64,000 nt of DNA, taken from contig NZ_CP026652.1 in NCBI RefSeq assembly GCF_002946835.1, positions 6,944,001 to 7,008,000 of the forward strand, in the 5' to 3' direction. This DNA comes from Streptomyces dengpaensis. GTDB lineage: Bacteria > Actinomycetota > Actinomycetes > Streptomycetales > Streptomycetaceae. Below, piece after piece: positions 52,501-60,360 of this stretch. The position numbers were made by a program, and so were the translations under genes. Positions within the stretch are counted from its first letter, which is position 1; each line of letters begins with the position of its first letter. The notes under the pieces were generated by a model. The model had not been told where the DNA came from. It did not search any database and was given only the letters and a program-made list of their open reading frames with translations.

Positions 52501-53294
52501 AGGGCGTGCCGCGCGGAGTGGACGACGGTGACCTGGGTGAACCGGGCCGGACGGCGCACACGCAGCCAGTCGGCCAGCCGCTCGTAGTACGGACGCAGCC
52601 CCATGACGGTGCCGACGCCCTCGGCCTCGACGGCGAGGCTGCGGCTGTCGAGGTAGAGGGGGTTGTACGGGATCTCCAGAAACGGGAACTCGCCGTCGTC
52701 GTGGGCCTGGGCGAGCGGGCCGAACTTGCGGCGCACCCGCTCCCGTGCGTCGCGCAGCCGGTCGTGGACGCCGACGTCGCTCTTGAGCCCGAGGGTGAGC
52801 AGCCGAACGGCCCGGTCGTCCGGCCCGCCGGACAGGTCCTCGGCGAGCGCGGCGGCACCGTCGATGGACCAGGCGGTCAGCGCGAAGCAGACGACGACCG
52901 AGTCGGCGAACCCCACCAGCCGGGCCGGTTCCACGGCACCGGGGGCGTCCGGCACCGGCGCCTCGACCAGGATGTGGTCGTAGCGGGCCACCACGGGGTC
53001 GTCCGCGAGCCCGAGCAGCGCGTCCGGGGCGGTGAGCGCCACGGCGGCGACCTGCCCGGGCACCGGCTCGGGTACGGCGGGTACGGACCTGCCGACGGCC
53101 GGGTCCGTGCCGTCGCCCGGGTCCGTGCCGCCCGCGCGGTCGCCGGAGCGGCCGTCCACGAGCAGCACACTGCGGTTGCCCTCGGCGAGGATGTCCGCCG
53201 CGTTGCGCAGGGTGGTGCTCAGCCCGAGATTCTCCGACGTGGTGAAGAAGACGGCGAACGAACCAGCGCGGTCAAGGGGGTTGGCGTCTGGCAT
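49566..53294 (-). CDS. MinD-like/TIR/NB-ARC/TPR protein of FxSxx-COOH-type system (FxsT-like)
   Basis: This 1242-residue protein has four parts. Residues 11-245 look like a MinD/ParA-type fold whose nucleotide loop is degenerate (TTSENLGLSTTLR). Residues 250-360 resemble a TIR domain (VTVVHSARHALWAAWLQDRL, then ALLFLSPGD). Residues 385-700 form an NB-ARC NTPase introduced by NIAPRNGGFIDRD with Walker A GPSGWGKS at 423-430. About 870-1220 are tetratricopeptide repeats. The NIAPRN...RD lead-in and TPR tail match the TPR protein that accompanies FxSxx-COOH peptides. I use the ATG at 53294 after GGAGAGG. It is probably cytoplasmic and acts as a STAND-type sensor. Confidence 0.8.
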   Translation of the reverse strand: MPDANPLDRAGSFAVFFTTSENLGLSTTLRNAADILAEGNRSVLLVDGRSGDRAGGTDPGDGTDPAVGRSVPAVPEPVPGQVAAVALTAPDALLGLADDPVVARYDHILVEAPVPDAPGAVEPARLVGFADSVVVCFALTAWSIDGAAALAEDLSGGPDDRAVRLLTLGLKSDVGVHDRLRDARERVRRKFGPLAQAHDDGEFPFLEIPYNPLYLDSRSLAVEAEGVGTVMGLRPYYERLADWLRVRRPARFTQVTVVHSARHALWAAWLQDRLGDRGVRTELRRDDTYAGERPEHGTALLFLSPGDADDTLLAQIGALSHTDVRIVLVDEPFPHTEAAHHERIDLRDTTEDEALRLLYTGLGLGPAQPREGGARGARFPRLPETTNIAPRNGGFIDRDALLARLDEQLRDAGRDGSCVVLYGPSGWGKSETARELCHRYGARYDVVWWVRAWETQRARRGLARLAGRLGTAEDQLGVVAPDGGVSRLLTRLSRPDSDSGNWLIVYDGVVDPAELHGLLPVPHERGHVLITSRVAPQEQPDARPPHLAGCAIGPMRPAECRALLGERLPEITDDQAQQVGSVVDFVPLALHLAAHCLAERAGAHRRDDHMAPEAAARAAVADLIAEHRTCKTDLLGEADAVPPVAVMVRVAQHVAGTTLGSAAWRAESPAHDALGWLLGAASLLTGRGTGLDLLRSRRILSELARDDAAEPQEAAGTVRPRHPDDVQLPDEHMVSVALWALAQVGLLDVDFDRKEQPLVQHHALRDLIRDGMDPAERQHVESVLRSVLAEYVPHEDQDLPADWAREVYSLRLWEDSRPRVRRSLLRHLNALSQRGESADLSRLLDIAGRAREVWRADGDEQTPEYLRLLNHTARAHRLGGEYERSRELSQEALRGHRRLLGLMHPRTLLSADSHAATLRALGRFEDALIQIRPAMDGLTLLLGWKHPATVQVEHNLALTEALTGRVTVALGRLQERFRYRQAVGGKEDAIAWRAADLLAYLYRMAGRDGEARDLLRQRLRRYGDTWDGARLWTEVGLAISERRLADGFPAVKDPRYGFEMAHERDLRALQEYVSRFGADRFDTLRCQFSYAADLHALGKVEEAEQQARQCAEALAARFGVGHPYTGLSQVRHAVYLRSMGEVQRAEDEGRAAVNLLAHKVGPSHPWVAVAENSLAATLAAAHRTEDAAQLAHSALNRLRDLGIAHRPDGRRVRAHHARLTGSDTSRPMPPSGYDIDLELPEL

Positions 53295-53471
53295 GACCTC
53301 TCCGCTCGGCGCGGCACAGCAAGGGAAGGTGGACATACAAGGGAAACCGTGGATAACGGGCATAACAGACATGCGGGGGTGTCAGTATAAGGTCAGTCGC
53401 CGACTCGAGCCCGGCTGTGCGCGCCCGGCGCCCGGCCGGACCGCGGCTCGCCCGCATCCCGCCCACTTCGC

Positions 53472-53810
53472 TCACGCGCTCTCGGTGTGACCGGTGACAA
53501 AGGGGTCCCCCGCCGCGCAGCTGTCGTGCACCCGGCGCAGCAGCGCGCCGAGCACGGAGTCCGGCAGGGCGGCGACGTCTTCGAGCGCCAGTCCGGCGAT
53601 ATCCAGGACGACGGACTGAGGGTCGTCCACGACGACGGACTGAAGGTCGTCCACGACGACGGGCTGAGGGTCGTCCAGGGCGACGGACCGGTGGTCGTCC
53701 AGGGCGACGGGCAGGGGGGTGTCCACGACGACGGGCCGGGCCTCGGGCGCCTGACCTCCGCCCTCGCCCGGACACGGCTCGGCAGGCGTCGCGCCCTCGG
53801 CAACTGCCAT
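53472..53810 (-). CDS. Putative RiPP precursor of FxSxx type with atypical C-terminus HTESA
   Basis: This 112-residue peptide has an N-terminal linker, five 8-residue repeats (PVALDDHR, SVALDDPQ, PVVVDDLQ, SVVVDDPQ, SVVLDIAG) and a C-terminal part LALEDVAALPDSVLGALLRR that resembles the conserved leader segment of FxSxx-COOH precursors. Those end in Phe-x-Ser-x-x; here the last five residues are His-Thr-Glu-Ser-Ala, preceded by DPFVTG. The ATG at 53810 has GGAG 8 bases upstream. It is divergent from the radical SAM gene and upstream of the TPR gene. The assignment rests on leader resemblance and context. Confidence 0.6.
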   Translation of the reverse strand: MAVAEGATPAEPCPGEGGGQAPEARPVVVDTPLPVALDDHRSVALDDPQPVVVDDLQSVVVDDPQSVVLDIAGLALEDVAALPDSVLGALLRRVHDSCAAGDPFVTGHTESA

Positions 53811-53991
53811 GGTGTCCACTCCATGGTGTTCGTGGAACCGCTGTGCGGCCGCGGCCCGCCCCGCGAGTGCGCGGACGGGTGACCGGTGTCCACTTCAGCG
53901 TAACGCCCTCCACTGTCCGCGCGGCAGTTCTCGTGAACCCCCGGCTTGCTCAACTGCCTGCGGCACGGCACCTGTTGGCTCATTCGTGATG

Positions 53992-54020
53992 TTGACGCTC
54001 GACACACCCCGAACGAATAC
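53992..54020 (+). promoter_or_regulatory. Candidate promoter of the radical SAM gene
   Basis: TTGACG (53992-53997) and GAATAC (54015-54020) are separated by 17 bases and lie 69 bp before the radical SAM start, in the divergent gap 53811-54088. This is a reasonable vegetative -35/-10 pair. Confidence 0.35.
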
Positions 54021-54088
54021 TGGTCGAACAGGGTGCGCCCGTTCCGCTGTACGACAGGGTGGCGGCGCACGTCTTCGGGGGGAAGCGG

Positions 54089-55573
54089 ATGAGTCGACCG
54101 CCACTGCGCCATGCGGAGCCGCCCTGGCCGAGGACTGCCGACGTGATGGCACGGGAGACGGCCGGCTGGGTTCCGTACCCCCTCCACTCCTTCGTCCTCA
54201 AGGTGCACAGCCGCTGCGACCTGGCCTGCGACTACTGCTACATGTACCGCTCGCACGACCAGAGTTGGCGCAAGCAGCCGCGCGCCATGGCCCCGGCCAC
54301 CGTCGAGCGCACGGCCCACCGGATCGCCGAGCATCTGTCCGCACACGGGCTGGACGAGGCGGGCGTCGTCCTGCACGGGGGCGAACCCCTGCTCGCCGGC
54401 GACGCCGCGCTCGCCCGCACGGTCCGGACGCTGCGCGCGGCCGTCGGCGACGGCGTACGGCTGCATCTGTCCCTGCAGACCAACGGGGTACGCCTCACCG
54501 AGCGGCGGCTCGATCTCTGCGGCGAACTCGGCATCCGGATCGGGGTGAGCATCGACGGCGGACGCGCCGCCCACGACCGGCACCGCCGCGGCGCCGACGG
54601 ACGCGGCAGTCACGCCCGGGTCGAGGCGGCCCTGCGGTCGCTGGCGAGCGAGTCGTACCGGCCGCTGTTCGCCGCCCTGCTGTGCACGATCGACCTGCGC
54701 AACGACCCCGTGCGCACCTACGAGCAGTTGCTCTCCTACCGCCCGCCCACCGTCGACTTCCTTCTCCCGCTGGGCAATTGGCACACTCCACCGCCCGGCC
54801 TCGACCCCGCCGGTCGGCGCACCCCGTACGCGGACTGGCTCGGGGCCGTCTTCGAGCGCTGGTACGGGGCCGCCGTGCGCGAGACCCGCGTACGCCTCCT
54901 CGACGACCTCATGGCCCTCCTGCTCGGCGCCGCCCCGCGGACGGAGGCCCTCGGACTCGCCCCGGTGCGCTACGCGGTGGTGGAGACCGACGGCTCCCTG
55001 GCCCAGGACGACAGCCTGCGCACCGCCTACGACGGCGCCGCACGCACCGGCCTCGACATCTGGCGCCACTCCTTCGACGCCCTGCTGCGCCACCCCGGCG
55101 TCGCCGCCCGCCAATGGGGAGCCGACGGACTGTCCGCCCCGTGCCGCGCCTGCCCGCTCCACCCGGTGTGCGGCGGCGGCCACTACGCCAACCGCTACCG
55201 CCACGACACGGGATTCGCCAACCCGAGCGTGTACTGCGCGGACCTGGCGGCGCTGATCGGGCGGGTGCGAGGACGACTGGCGGAGGACATTTCGCCATCA
55301 GCCCCGGCCGGCGACATTTCAGCCCCTCCGGCGTTTGAGGAGCGGGGTCTGGGGCGGAGCCCCAGGTACGGGACGGGTAAGGGCGGAGGGGGCGAAACAA
55401 TCGCAGGGCCGCCTTCGACTCCGGCTGGGTGGTCGACTTCGCCGCCGACCGGCAGGGCGACCCCGCCGCCCAGGGCGTGGACCCCATCACCCCCGATGGG
55501 GTGGACGCCCCCGCCGCCCGCGGGGCCGCCGCCCCCGCGGCCGGCGCCCTCGTTGCCGTCGGAGGTGGCATGA
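54089..55573 (+). CDS. FxsB-like radical SAM/SPASM peptide maturase
   Basis: This 494-residue enzyme has the radical SAM cluster motif Cys43-x3-Cys47-x2-Cys50 (CDLACDYC), the HGGEP motif at 96-100 and VSIDG at 153-157. C-terminal SPASM-type cysteines follow at 352, 355, 361 and 383 (CRACPLHPVCGGGHYANRY). This is the layout of FxsB maturases that form cyclophane crosslinks in FxSxx-type peptides. The ATG has GGGGAAG 6 bases upstream. After about residue 400 the protein becomes Pro/Thr/Gly-rich, encoded partly by an intergenic repeat. It overlaps the HExxH gene by ATGA. Confidence 0.85.
   Translation: MSRPPLRHAEPPWPRTADVMARETAGWVPYPLHSFVLKVHSRCDLACDYCYMYRSHDQSWRKQPRAMAPATVERTAHRIAEHLSAHGLDEAGVVLHGGEPLLAGDAALARTVRTLRAAVGDGVRLHLSLQTNGVRLTERRLDLCGELGIRIGVSIDGGRAAHDRHRRGADGRGSHARVEAALRSLASESYRPLFAALLCTIDLRNDPVRTYEQLLSYRPPTVDFLLPLGNWHTPPPGLDPAGRRTPYADWLGAVFERWYGAAVRETRVRLLDDLMALLLGAAPRTEALGLAPVRYAVVETDGSLAQDDSLRTAYDGAARTGLDIWRHSFDALLRHPGVAARQWGADGLSAPCRACPLHPVCGGGHYANRYRHDTGFANPSVYCADLAALIGRVRGRLAEDISPSAPAGDISAPPAFEERGLGRSPRYGTGKGGGGETIAGPPSTPAGWSTSPPTGRATPPPRAWTPSPPMGWTPPPPAGPPPPRPAPSLPSEVA
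55315..55402. repeat. Streptomyces-type intergenic repeat, copy 2, inside the radical SAM frame
   Basis: The blocks TTTCAGCCCCTCCGGCGTTT, GAGGAGCGGGGTCTGGGGCG and GGGCGGAGGGGGCGAAACAA are the reverse complement of the blocks at 32741-32886. This element is normally intergenic; here it is read through as part of the tail (about residues 409-437) of the radical SAM protein. Confidence 0.75.
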
Positions 55574-56931
55574 CGCCGTTGCCGCATCGCATGCCGGGCG
55601 TGCTGTTCGACGAGGTCGCCGCGGGATGCGGCGGCGCCGCGGCCCTGCGGCTCCTCGCCCGCGCCGAGCACAGCCGACGCCTCGCCTGCGTGTACGCGGT
55701 GACGGCCGCCGCCCGCGAGACCGGCGGCAGCGTGGCCCAGGAGGCCGAACGGGCGTGGGAGCGGCTAGCCGCCGCCCGGAACGCGGCGCCCGGCGCCGCG
55801 GCCGCCGTCCTGACCCATCCGTCGGCCGGTCCCGCGCTGTTCGGCCTGCTCGCCCACCTGCCCCAGGGGCGCGAACAGCCACCGGTGCACCGGTTCACCG
55901 CGCTCGCCGCCGCGGCGGCGGTCCGCGCCGGGCTGTCCGGGAGCGTGCGGTGGCCGATGGCGGGTCCCTGGGTGACGCTGCCCTCGCTCGGCCGGGCCCA
56001 CTTCCCGGGCGCCCGCCCCGGCGACATCGTCGAGGTACGCGTGGACGACGACGGCCGCACGAGGATCGCCGTACCCGGATCAGCCCTGGCCGCCGACCCG
56101 GTCACGGTGCCGACGAATCCATACCGGGCCAAGGGACGCTGGCGCGGCCCGCGCCTGCTGGCCACCCTCGACACCGGCTCCCCGCTGCTCCTCGACCCCC
56201 TGGACCCGACCTGCTATCCGTACGCCGTGGGGCGCCCCGGAGCCCTCGGCGCCGACGAGGTGCACCGTTGGACGGCGGTCGCGCGGGACGCCTGCCGACT
56301 GCTGCGCGCCGATCACCCGGAGGCCTACGCGGAACTGGCCGCCGGCCCGCGGCTCCTGGTCCCGCTGACCGGTACCGCCCGCGGAAGCGTCAGCGGCAGC
56401 AGCGCGGAGACCTTCGGCTGTGTCGCCCTGTCGCTGCCCCCGACCGGGACCCTGTTCGCGGTGACGATGGCGCACGAGATGCAGCACAACAAGTTCGCGG
56501 CCCTGCTGCACCTCTTCGACCTGTTCGAGCCGGGCGGCCAGGAGCTGTACTACGCCCCCTGGCGCACCGACCCGCGCCCGCTGCTCGGCCTCTTCCACGG
56601 GACGTACGCGCATCTGGGGGTGGCGCAGTTCTGGAACCGGCGCCGCGAGACCGAGCCGGACCCCGCCCTGCGCGCCGCGGCGCACGTACGGTTCGCCCGC
56701 TGGCGCTCGGCGACCCGCGAGGCGGTCCTCGTCCTCCTGGACTCCGGCCGGCTCACCCCGCTCGGGCAGCGGTTCGCCGGGCGGATGCTGGACACCCTCG
56801 ACGCTCTGTGCCGCCTGCCGGTGCCCGCCCCGGCCCTGCGCAGGGCCGGGACCGAGGCACGGGCCCACCGCGCGGCCTGGCACGAACACAACAGCAGGCC
56901 CCGGTCGGGAATGCTCCCGGCCAGGGCCTGA
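55570..56931 (+). CDS. HExxH-motif peptide-modification protein (TIGR04267-like)
   Basis: This 453-residue protein has the motif HEMQH at 302-306 within TMAHEMQHNKFAALLHLFDL, the hallmark of the HExxH family found beside FxsB maturases. Recent work on fused radical SAM-HExxH proteins describes the HExxH part as an alpha-ketoglutarate-type peptide beta-hydroxylase. The ATG at 55570 has GGAGG 4-5 bases upstream and overlaps the maturase stop. An in-frame GTG at 55429 is an alternative, since the stretch 55402-55569 has high third-position GC in this frame. Confidence 0.82.
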   Translation: MTPLPHRMPGVLFDEVAAGCGGAAALRLLARAEHSRRLACVYAVTAAARETGGSVAQEAERAWERLAAARNAAPGAAAAVLTHPSAGPALFGLLAHLPQGREQPPVHRFTALAAAAAVRAGLSGSVRWPMAGPWVTLPSLGRAHFPGARPGDIVEVRVDDDGRTRIAVPGSALAADPVTVPTNPYRAKGRWRGPRLLATLDTGSPLLLDPLDPTCYPYAVGRPGALGADEVHRWTAVARDACRLLRADHPEAYAELAAGPRLLVPLTGTARGSVSGSSAETFGCVALSLPPTGTLFAVTMAHEMQHNKFAALLHLFDLFEPGGQELYYAPWRTDPRPLLGLFHGTYAHLGVAQFWNRRRETEPDPALRAAAHVRFARWRSATREAVLVLLDSGRLTPLGQRFAGRMLDTLDALCRLPVPAPALRRAGTEARAHRAAWHEHNSRPRSGMLPARA

Positions 56932-56946
56932 TCGCTACATCGCGTG

Positions 56947-56965
56947 GTGTCCGAGGGGGGATTTG
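56947..56965. repeat. Displaced copy of the tRNA-Leu 3' end (att-like), left boundary
   Basis: GTGTCCGAGGGGGGATTTG matches 60341-60359, the 3' end of tRNA-Leu(GAG), at 18 of 19 positions. It lies 16 bp after the HExxH gene. The following 558 bp (56966-57523) contain no gene I can support; a short minus-strand frame from 57328 has poor codon use after 60 residues. Confidence 0.6.
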
Positions 56966-57523
56966 TACCGGGAGCCCACGGATCGCGCCACGTAGCGCCG
57001 AATTGGAGCTGGCTCTGCCGTAGCTGCCCGGAGTCTGGGCGAGGGGAAGCGTTGGTCGTGCGGCCGCGCAGGTGCGAATCCCCGGCGGGGACCCAGAACA
57101 TGGGAACTGGGGAGGTCGCTGGTCAGTCGCGGTGAGCTGGTGACTTGTGAGACTTTCCGGCTCGCGCGACAGGGCCCTGTGCTCACGATGCCCTTCCTTG
57201 GTGTCGCGGTGCGAGTTTGTTGACCGCTGCCATTCGGCAGGCTGCGTCTCTTCGGGAGGATAGATCTTGCGCTTCTGGCCTTCACCGCGCTCTGCGAGCA
57301 GTTGCGGGTGCCGATACATCATCCGCACAGGTCAGCGCCCTGACGGACAGTTCAACCGGGCGCTACATCGGGGCCAATTGAACGCGTTCGAGTGCGCAGC
57401 CGTCACGTGTTGAACCCGTTCAGATTCCATCCGCTCAGCGGTAAGCCAAAGGGCTGCTGGCCTGCGCGGACGTAATTTTCGGCACGTACAGGAGCCGCCA
57501 CTGCGTCGAGCGGTCGTGGTGGG

Positions 57524-59455
57524 TCAGTCCTTACTGGCCGCGTGCCAGGTCATTCCCCAGCCGTACTCGATATCCACGGCCTGCTGCTTGAAGACGCCGG
57601 GGGGCACCAGGATGTACTTCGCCTCCCGCCGGACGATCAGTTCCCCGTCCACGTTCTCGATCAGTGCGATCGAAGCGGCCGTCGAAGGAACGGTGCACTC
57701 GTCAAGGCGCACCTCGATCGGTGGACCGGCCGGCGGATACAGCGTGGCGACCCCGTCCAAGCCCGCGAAGCTCGACGCCCCGGCATGGATGACCACAAAC
57801 ACCAGAATGCGCTTGATCTCGGCCGCGTGATCAAGATTGATTACAAGGTTCTCACCGGCCGCACTGGAGCCGGTCCGGTCGTCCTGGTCCAGCTGGATGT
57901 AGGGCGGCTGGTCGAACGAGCCGAACTGGTTGTCGATGGGGTGGACGATCCCCTTCATTCCGTTCTGCAGCTCCCACAGACAGGAGAGGTCCAAGTCGAC
58001 GTCCTCCAGTGGGACGGCGTCCTTTCCCTTCTTCAACCAGCCACGCGATGGCTTGCGAGCGCTCCACGAGAGATTGCCCCGCATGGCTCCCGAGGTGGCG
58101 CCCTGCTTGGTCAGCGACACCGCAGGCGCTGCTTTCGTCAACGTGATCTTCGACAGCTGTACCGGCTGCGCAGGCGCAGGCGGCGGTGGCGCGGCCTGCT
58201 GTGTCGGTGGTGCAGGAGGCGGAGGCGCGGCCTGCTGCCCCGACGGGGGCGAGGCGGGCTCGTCGACAGTGATACCGAAGTCGGTGGCGAGCCCTGCCAG
58301 GCCGGAGGAGTATCCCTGGCCCACTGCCCGGAACTTCCACGCCTCGTTCCGCCGATACAGCTCCCCGAGCACGAACGCCGTCTCCGAAGTGGCACCCGTG
58401 GCGTCGAACCGCGCCGTCTCGACGCCGCTCTCCGCGTCCAGGACGCGCACGAACAGGCCGGGTACCTGACCGAACGTGCCGTCGGTGGAAGCCGCGACTA
58501 CCACGGTCCCGATCGCCTGCTCCACCGCGGACAGCTCCACCTCGATCGTTTCGAGCGCGCCCGTGCCGTCCTGGCGCTTGCCCTCGAGACGCACCGCACC
58601 ACTGGGATGTACAGGCTGGTTGTAGAACACGAAGTCGTCATCCGACCGCACCTTGCCGGCCGTCGTCAGCAACAACGCTGACGCGTCCACATCAGGTGTC
58701 CCCGGCCCTCCTTGCCAACCCAACTCCACCCGGACCCTGTTAGTCGGCACCGGTATGTTGGCGCCCTTCTGCAACAACACGGCGGGGCTTCCCTCCCTGA
58801 CCTTCCGACCGTCGAAGTTTCCATGTTCACGGTTGAAGTCGGTGCCTGGTGCCCGGCGGCTGGGTACGAAGTCGGGCAGAGCGGCGAACGTGGGATCAAC
58901 CGTCGCTGTGGCCACGACCGATCGCACCCACGCCCGCACCCGTGACAGCGGGTGGTCGGGGAACTGTGCGTCCCACGTCGGGTCGTCACCGCGGTGGTAC
59001 GGCAGGGCGCTCTGGATCTGGGGTGCGTAGGGATGCGGCAGGACCCAGTCCTCTCTGCGTGCGAGACCCAGTTTGGCCAGGATCGCCGCCTCCCTCACTC
59101 CGGTGATCCCGCCCTCGTCGGCGAAGCAGCTGAACATGGCATGGCAACTGGCCTTCGCCAGGAAGATCATCGCCATGAACACCTGCCCACTCGGGGCGTT
59201 CGGTATCGGTACCTTTACCACCTGACACACCCCGCGAACACCGCCAAGCACCACTGGCTCGGCCTCGATGAGACATCCCATCTGCGCGTACGCGGCGGTG
59301 AGGTTACGCCGCATGGCAGGGATGTCCTCCAGCCAGGCGGTCTCGGTCAGCGGCGAGTTGTTGACTGTCAGAGCGACTCGGTCCCCGTAGGCGGAGTGCA
59401 GCCAGGTCGTCTCGTCGACGCGCTGGAGGCCGGTGGAATCGAAAGTGACGACCAC
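57524..59455 (-). CDS. TerD/TerA-family tellurium-resistance-type protein with extra N-terminal domain
   Basis: This 643-residue protein has three parts. Residues 1-200 are an uncharacterised domain beginning MVVTFDSTGLQRVDETTW. Residues about 225-400 form a TerD domain (LQKGANIPVPTNRVRVELGW, DVDASALLLT, DFVFYNQP, LGELYRRNEAWKFRAVGQGY). After a Pro/Gln linker with two PPPPAP repeats, residues about 445-640 form a second TerD/TerA-like domain. TerD-type proteins bind calcium and are linked to stress and phage defence. The GTG has GGAG 8 bases upstream. It is the only intact gene of the small island beside tRNA-Leu. Confidence 0.82.
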   Translation of the reverse strand: MVVTFDSTGLQRVDETTWLHSAYGDRVALTVNNSPLTETAWLEDIPAMRRNLTAAYAQMGCLIEAEPVVLGGVRGVCQVVKVPIPNAPSGQVFMAMIFLAKASCHAMFSCFADEGGITGVREAAILAKLGLARREDWVLPHPYAPQIQSALPYHRGDDPTWDAQFPDHPLSRVRAWVRSVVATATVDPTFAALPDFVPSRRAPGTDFNREHGNFDGRKVREGSPAVLLQKGANIPVPTNRVRVELGWQGGPGTPDVDASALLLTTAGKVRSDDDFVFYNQPVHPSGAVRLEGKRQDGTGALETIEVELSAVEQAIGTVVVAASTDGTFGQVPGLFVRVLDAESGVETARFDATGATSETAFVLGELYRRNEAWKFRAVGQGYSSGLAGLATDFGITVDEPASPPSGQQAAPPPPAPPTQQAAPPPPAPAQPVQLSKITLTKAAPAVSLTKQGATSGAMRGNLSWSARKPSRGWLKKGKDAVPLEDVDLDLSCLWELQNGMKGIVHPIDNQFGSFDQPPYIQLDQDDRTGSSAAGENLVINLDHAAEIKRILVFVVIHAGASSFAGLDGVATLYPPAGPPIEVRLDECTVPSTAASIALIENVDGELIVRREAKYILVPPGVFKQQAVDIEYGWGMTWHAASKD

Positions 59456-59669
59456 GCCTTAATCTCCTTCGGAAACCGGACCATGACAGGTGGTCAGCCG
59501 CACCGTACCGCACCATCTTCGAAGCCAATCCAACTACGTTGTCACACCGCCGAGTTCAAGGCGTGGCGGCGGTGAGCTGACCCCGGTTTCGGGGAGTCTG
59601 AAGGGCATTGTCAACCTGTTGGGGGTGTGGGCCAGGCTCCTGTGGGGCTCGAAAAGTCATCGCCCGAGG

Positions 59670-59893
59670 TCAAGCGGCGTACCGGTACTCGTTGATGGCG
59701 CCGCCGAGGATGCGGGTACGCAGGAGTCTGTGGCTCTCGAGGTCGTGGACGGTGGCGGGCTGCCCGGAGGCGTGAGGGGGTCGTTGATCTCGGGCCCGGT
59801 GAGGTCGATGCCCGTTGTAGTGCCGTTCGAAGTCGGCGAGGACTTGCCGGGCGTGGGCCTCGTTCATGAGCAGGACGTAGTCGGTGTTCCTGC
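59670..59893 (-). pseudogene. Transposase/integrase-core 3' fragment
   Basis: The minus strand encodes about 75 residues matching the end of an rve-type transposase of the IS481/IS3 kind: NEAHARQVLADFERHYNGHR, then PHRARDQRPP and ILGGAINEYRYAA at the terminus. The catalytic DDE region is missing, and homology stops abruptly where the recombinase fragment begins. The 214 bp between this fragment's end and the TerD gene start (59456-59669) show no gene. Confidence 0.75.
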
Positions 59894-60360
59894 CGCACCG
59901 CCTCGACGACACCATCCACCTGATGGCCGGTGCCGCACCCCCCGCCAGCGATGAGAAAGGCACCGCTGAAGCCGCCCGGACAGTGATCGCCGACTGCGAC
60001 ACCAAGCTCACCACCCACCGCGCAGCGCTGGAAGCCGGCGCCGGCCCCGCCCTCGTCACCCGATGGATCGCCGAGACGCAGGCCCGCAAAGCCCGCGCCG
60101 TAGCCGAACTGCGCACCACGACCCAAGGCCCCGGCTCACAGATGCCCCGTGACGAGATCGATCGGCTCGTACGCTCCATCAGCGAACTGGCCGCCGTCGT
60201 CCGCCAAACGGAAGCCGCGGACAAGGCAGTGATCTACCGCCAGCTCGGGCTCGGCCTCACCTACGACTCCGGGAAACAGAAAGTGCTGGCCGAGATGGAT
60301 CTCAACCAGCACTCTGCGACAACCCGTGGGCTACCAGTCAGTGTCCGAGGGGGGACTTGA
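59884..60360 (+). pseudogene. Serine recombinase 3' fragment
   Basis: About 158 residues resemble the C-terminal coiled region of large serine recombinases: AARTVIADCDTKLTTHRAAL, WIAETQARKARAVAELR, and VIYRQLGLGLTYDSGKQKVL. The catalytic N-terminal domain and zinc ribbon are absent, so it is a remnant. Its frame runs straight into the 3' end of tRNA-Leu, ending VRGGT, as is common for integrases whose att site is inside the gene end. Confidence 0.75.
60341..60359. repeat. tRNA-Leu 3' end, right att-like copy
   Basis: GTGTCCGAGGGGGGACTTG covers the acceptor and T-stem 3' strand of tRNA-Leu(GAG) and is repeated with one mismatch at 56947-56965. The intact tRNA is at this end, as expected after integration at a tRNA 3' end. 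Confidence 0.6.

Noticed and set aside
57040..57110. tRNA-like T-arm sequence (GGTGCGAATCCCC) left of the island
   Set aside because: No matching acceptor, D arm or anticodon arm can be built around it.
56753..57328. Minus-strand frame of 191 codons after the HExxH gene
   Set aside because: It overlaps the 3' end of the HExxH gene and the att-like repeat, with poor codon use beyond the first 60 residues; only a possible tiny relic at its start.
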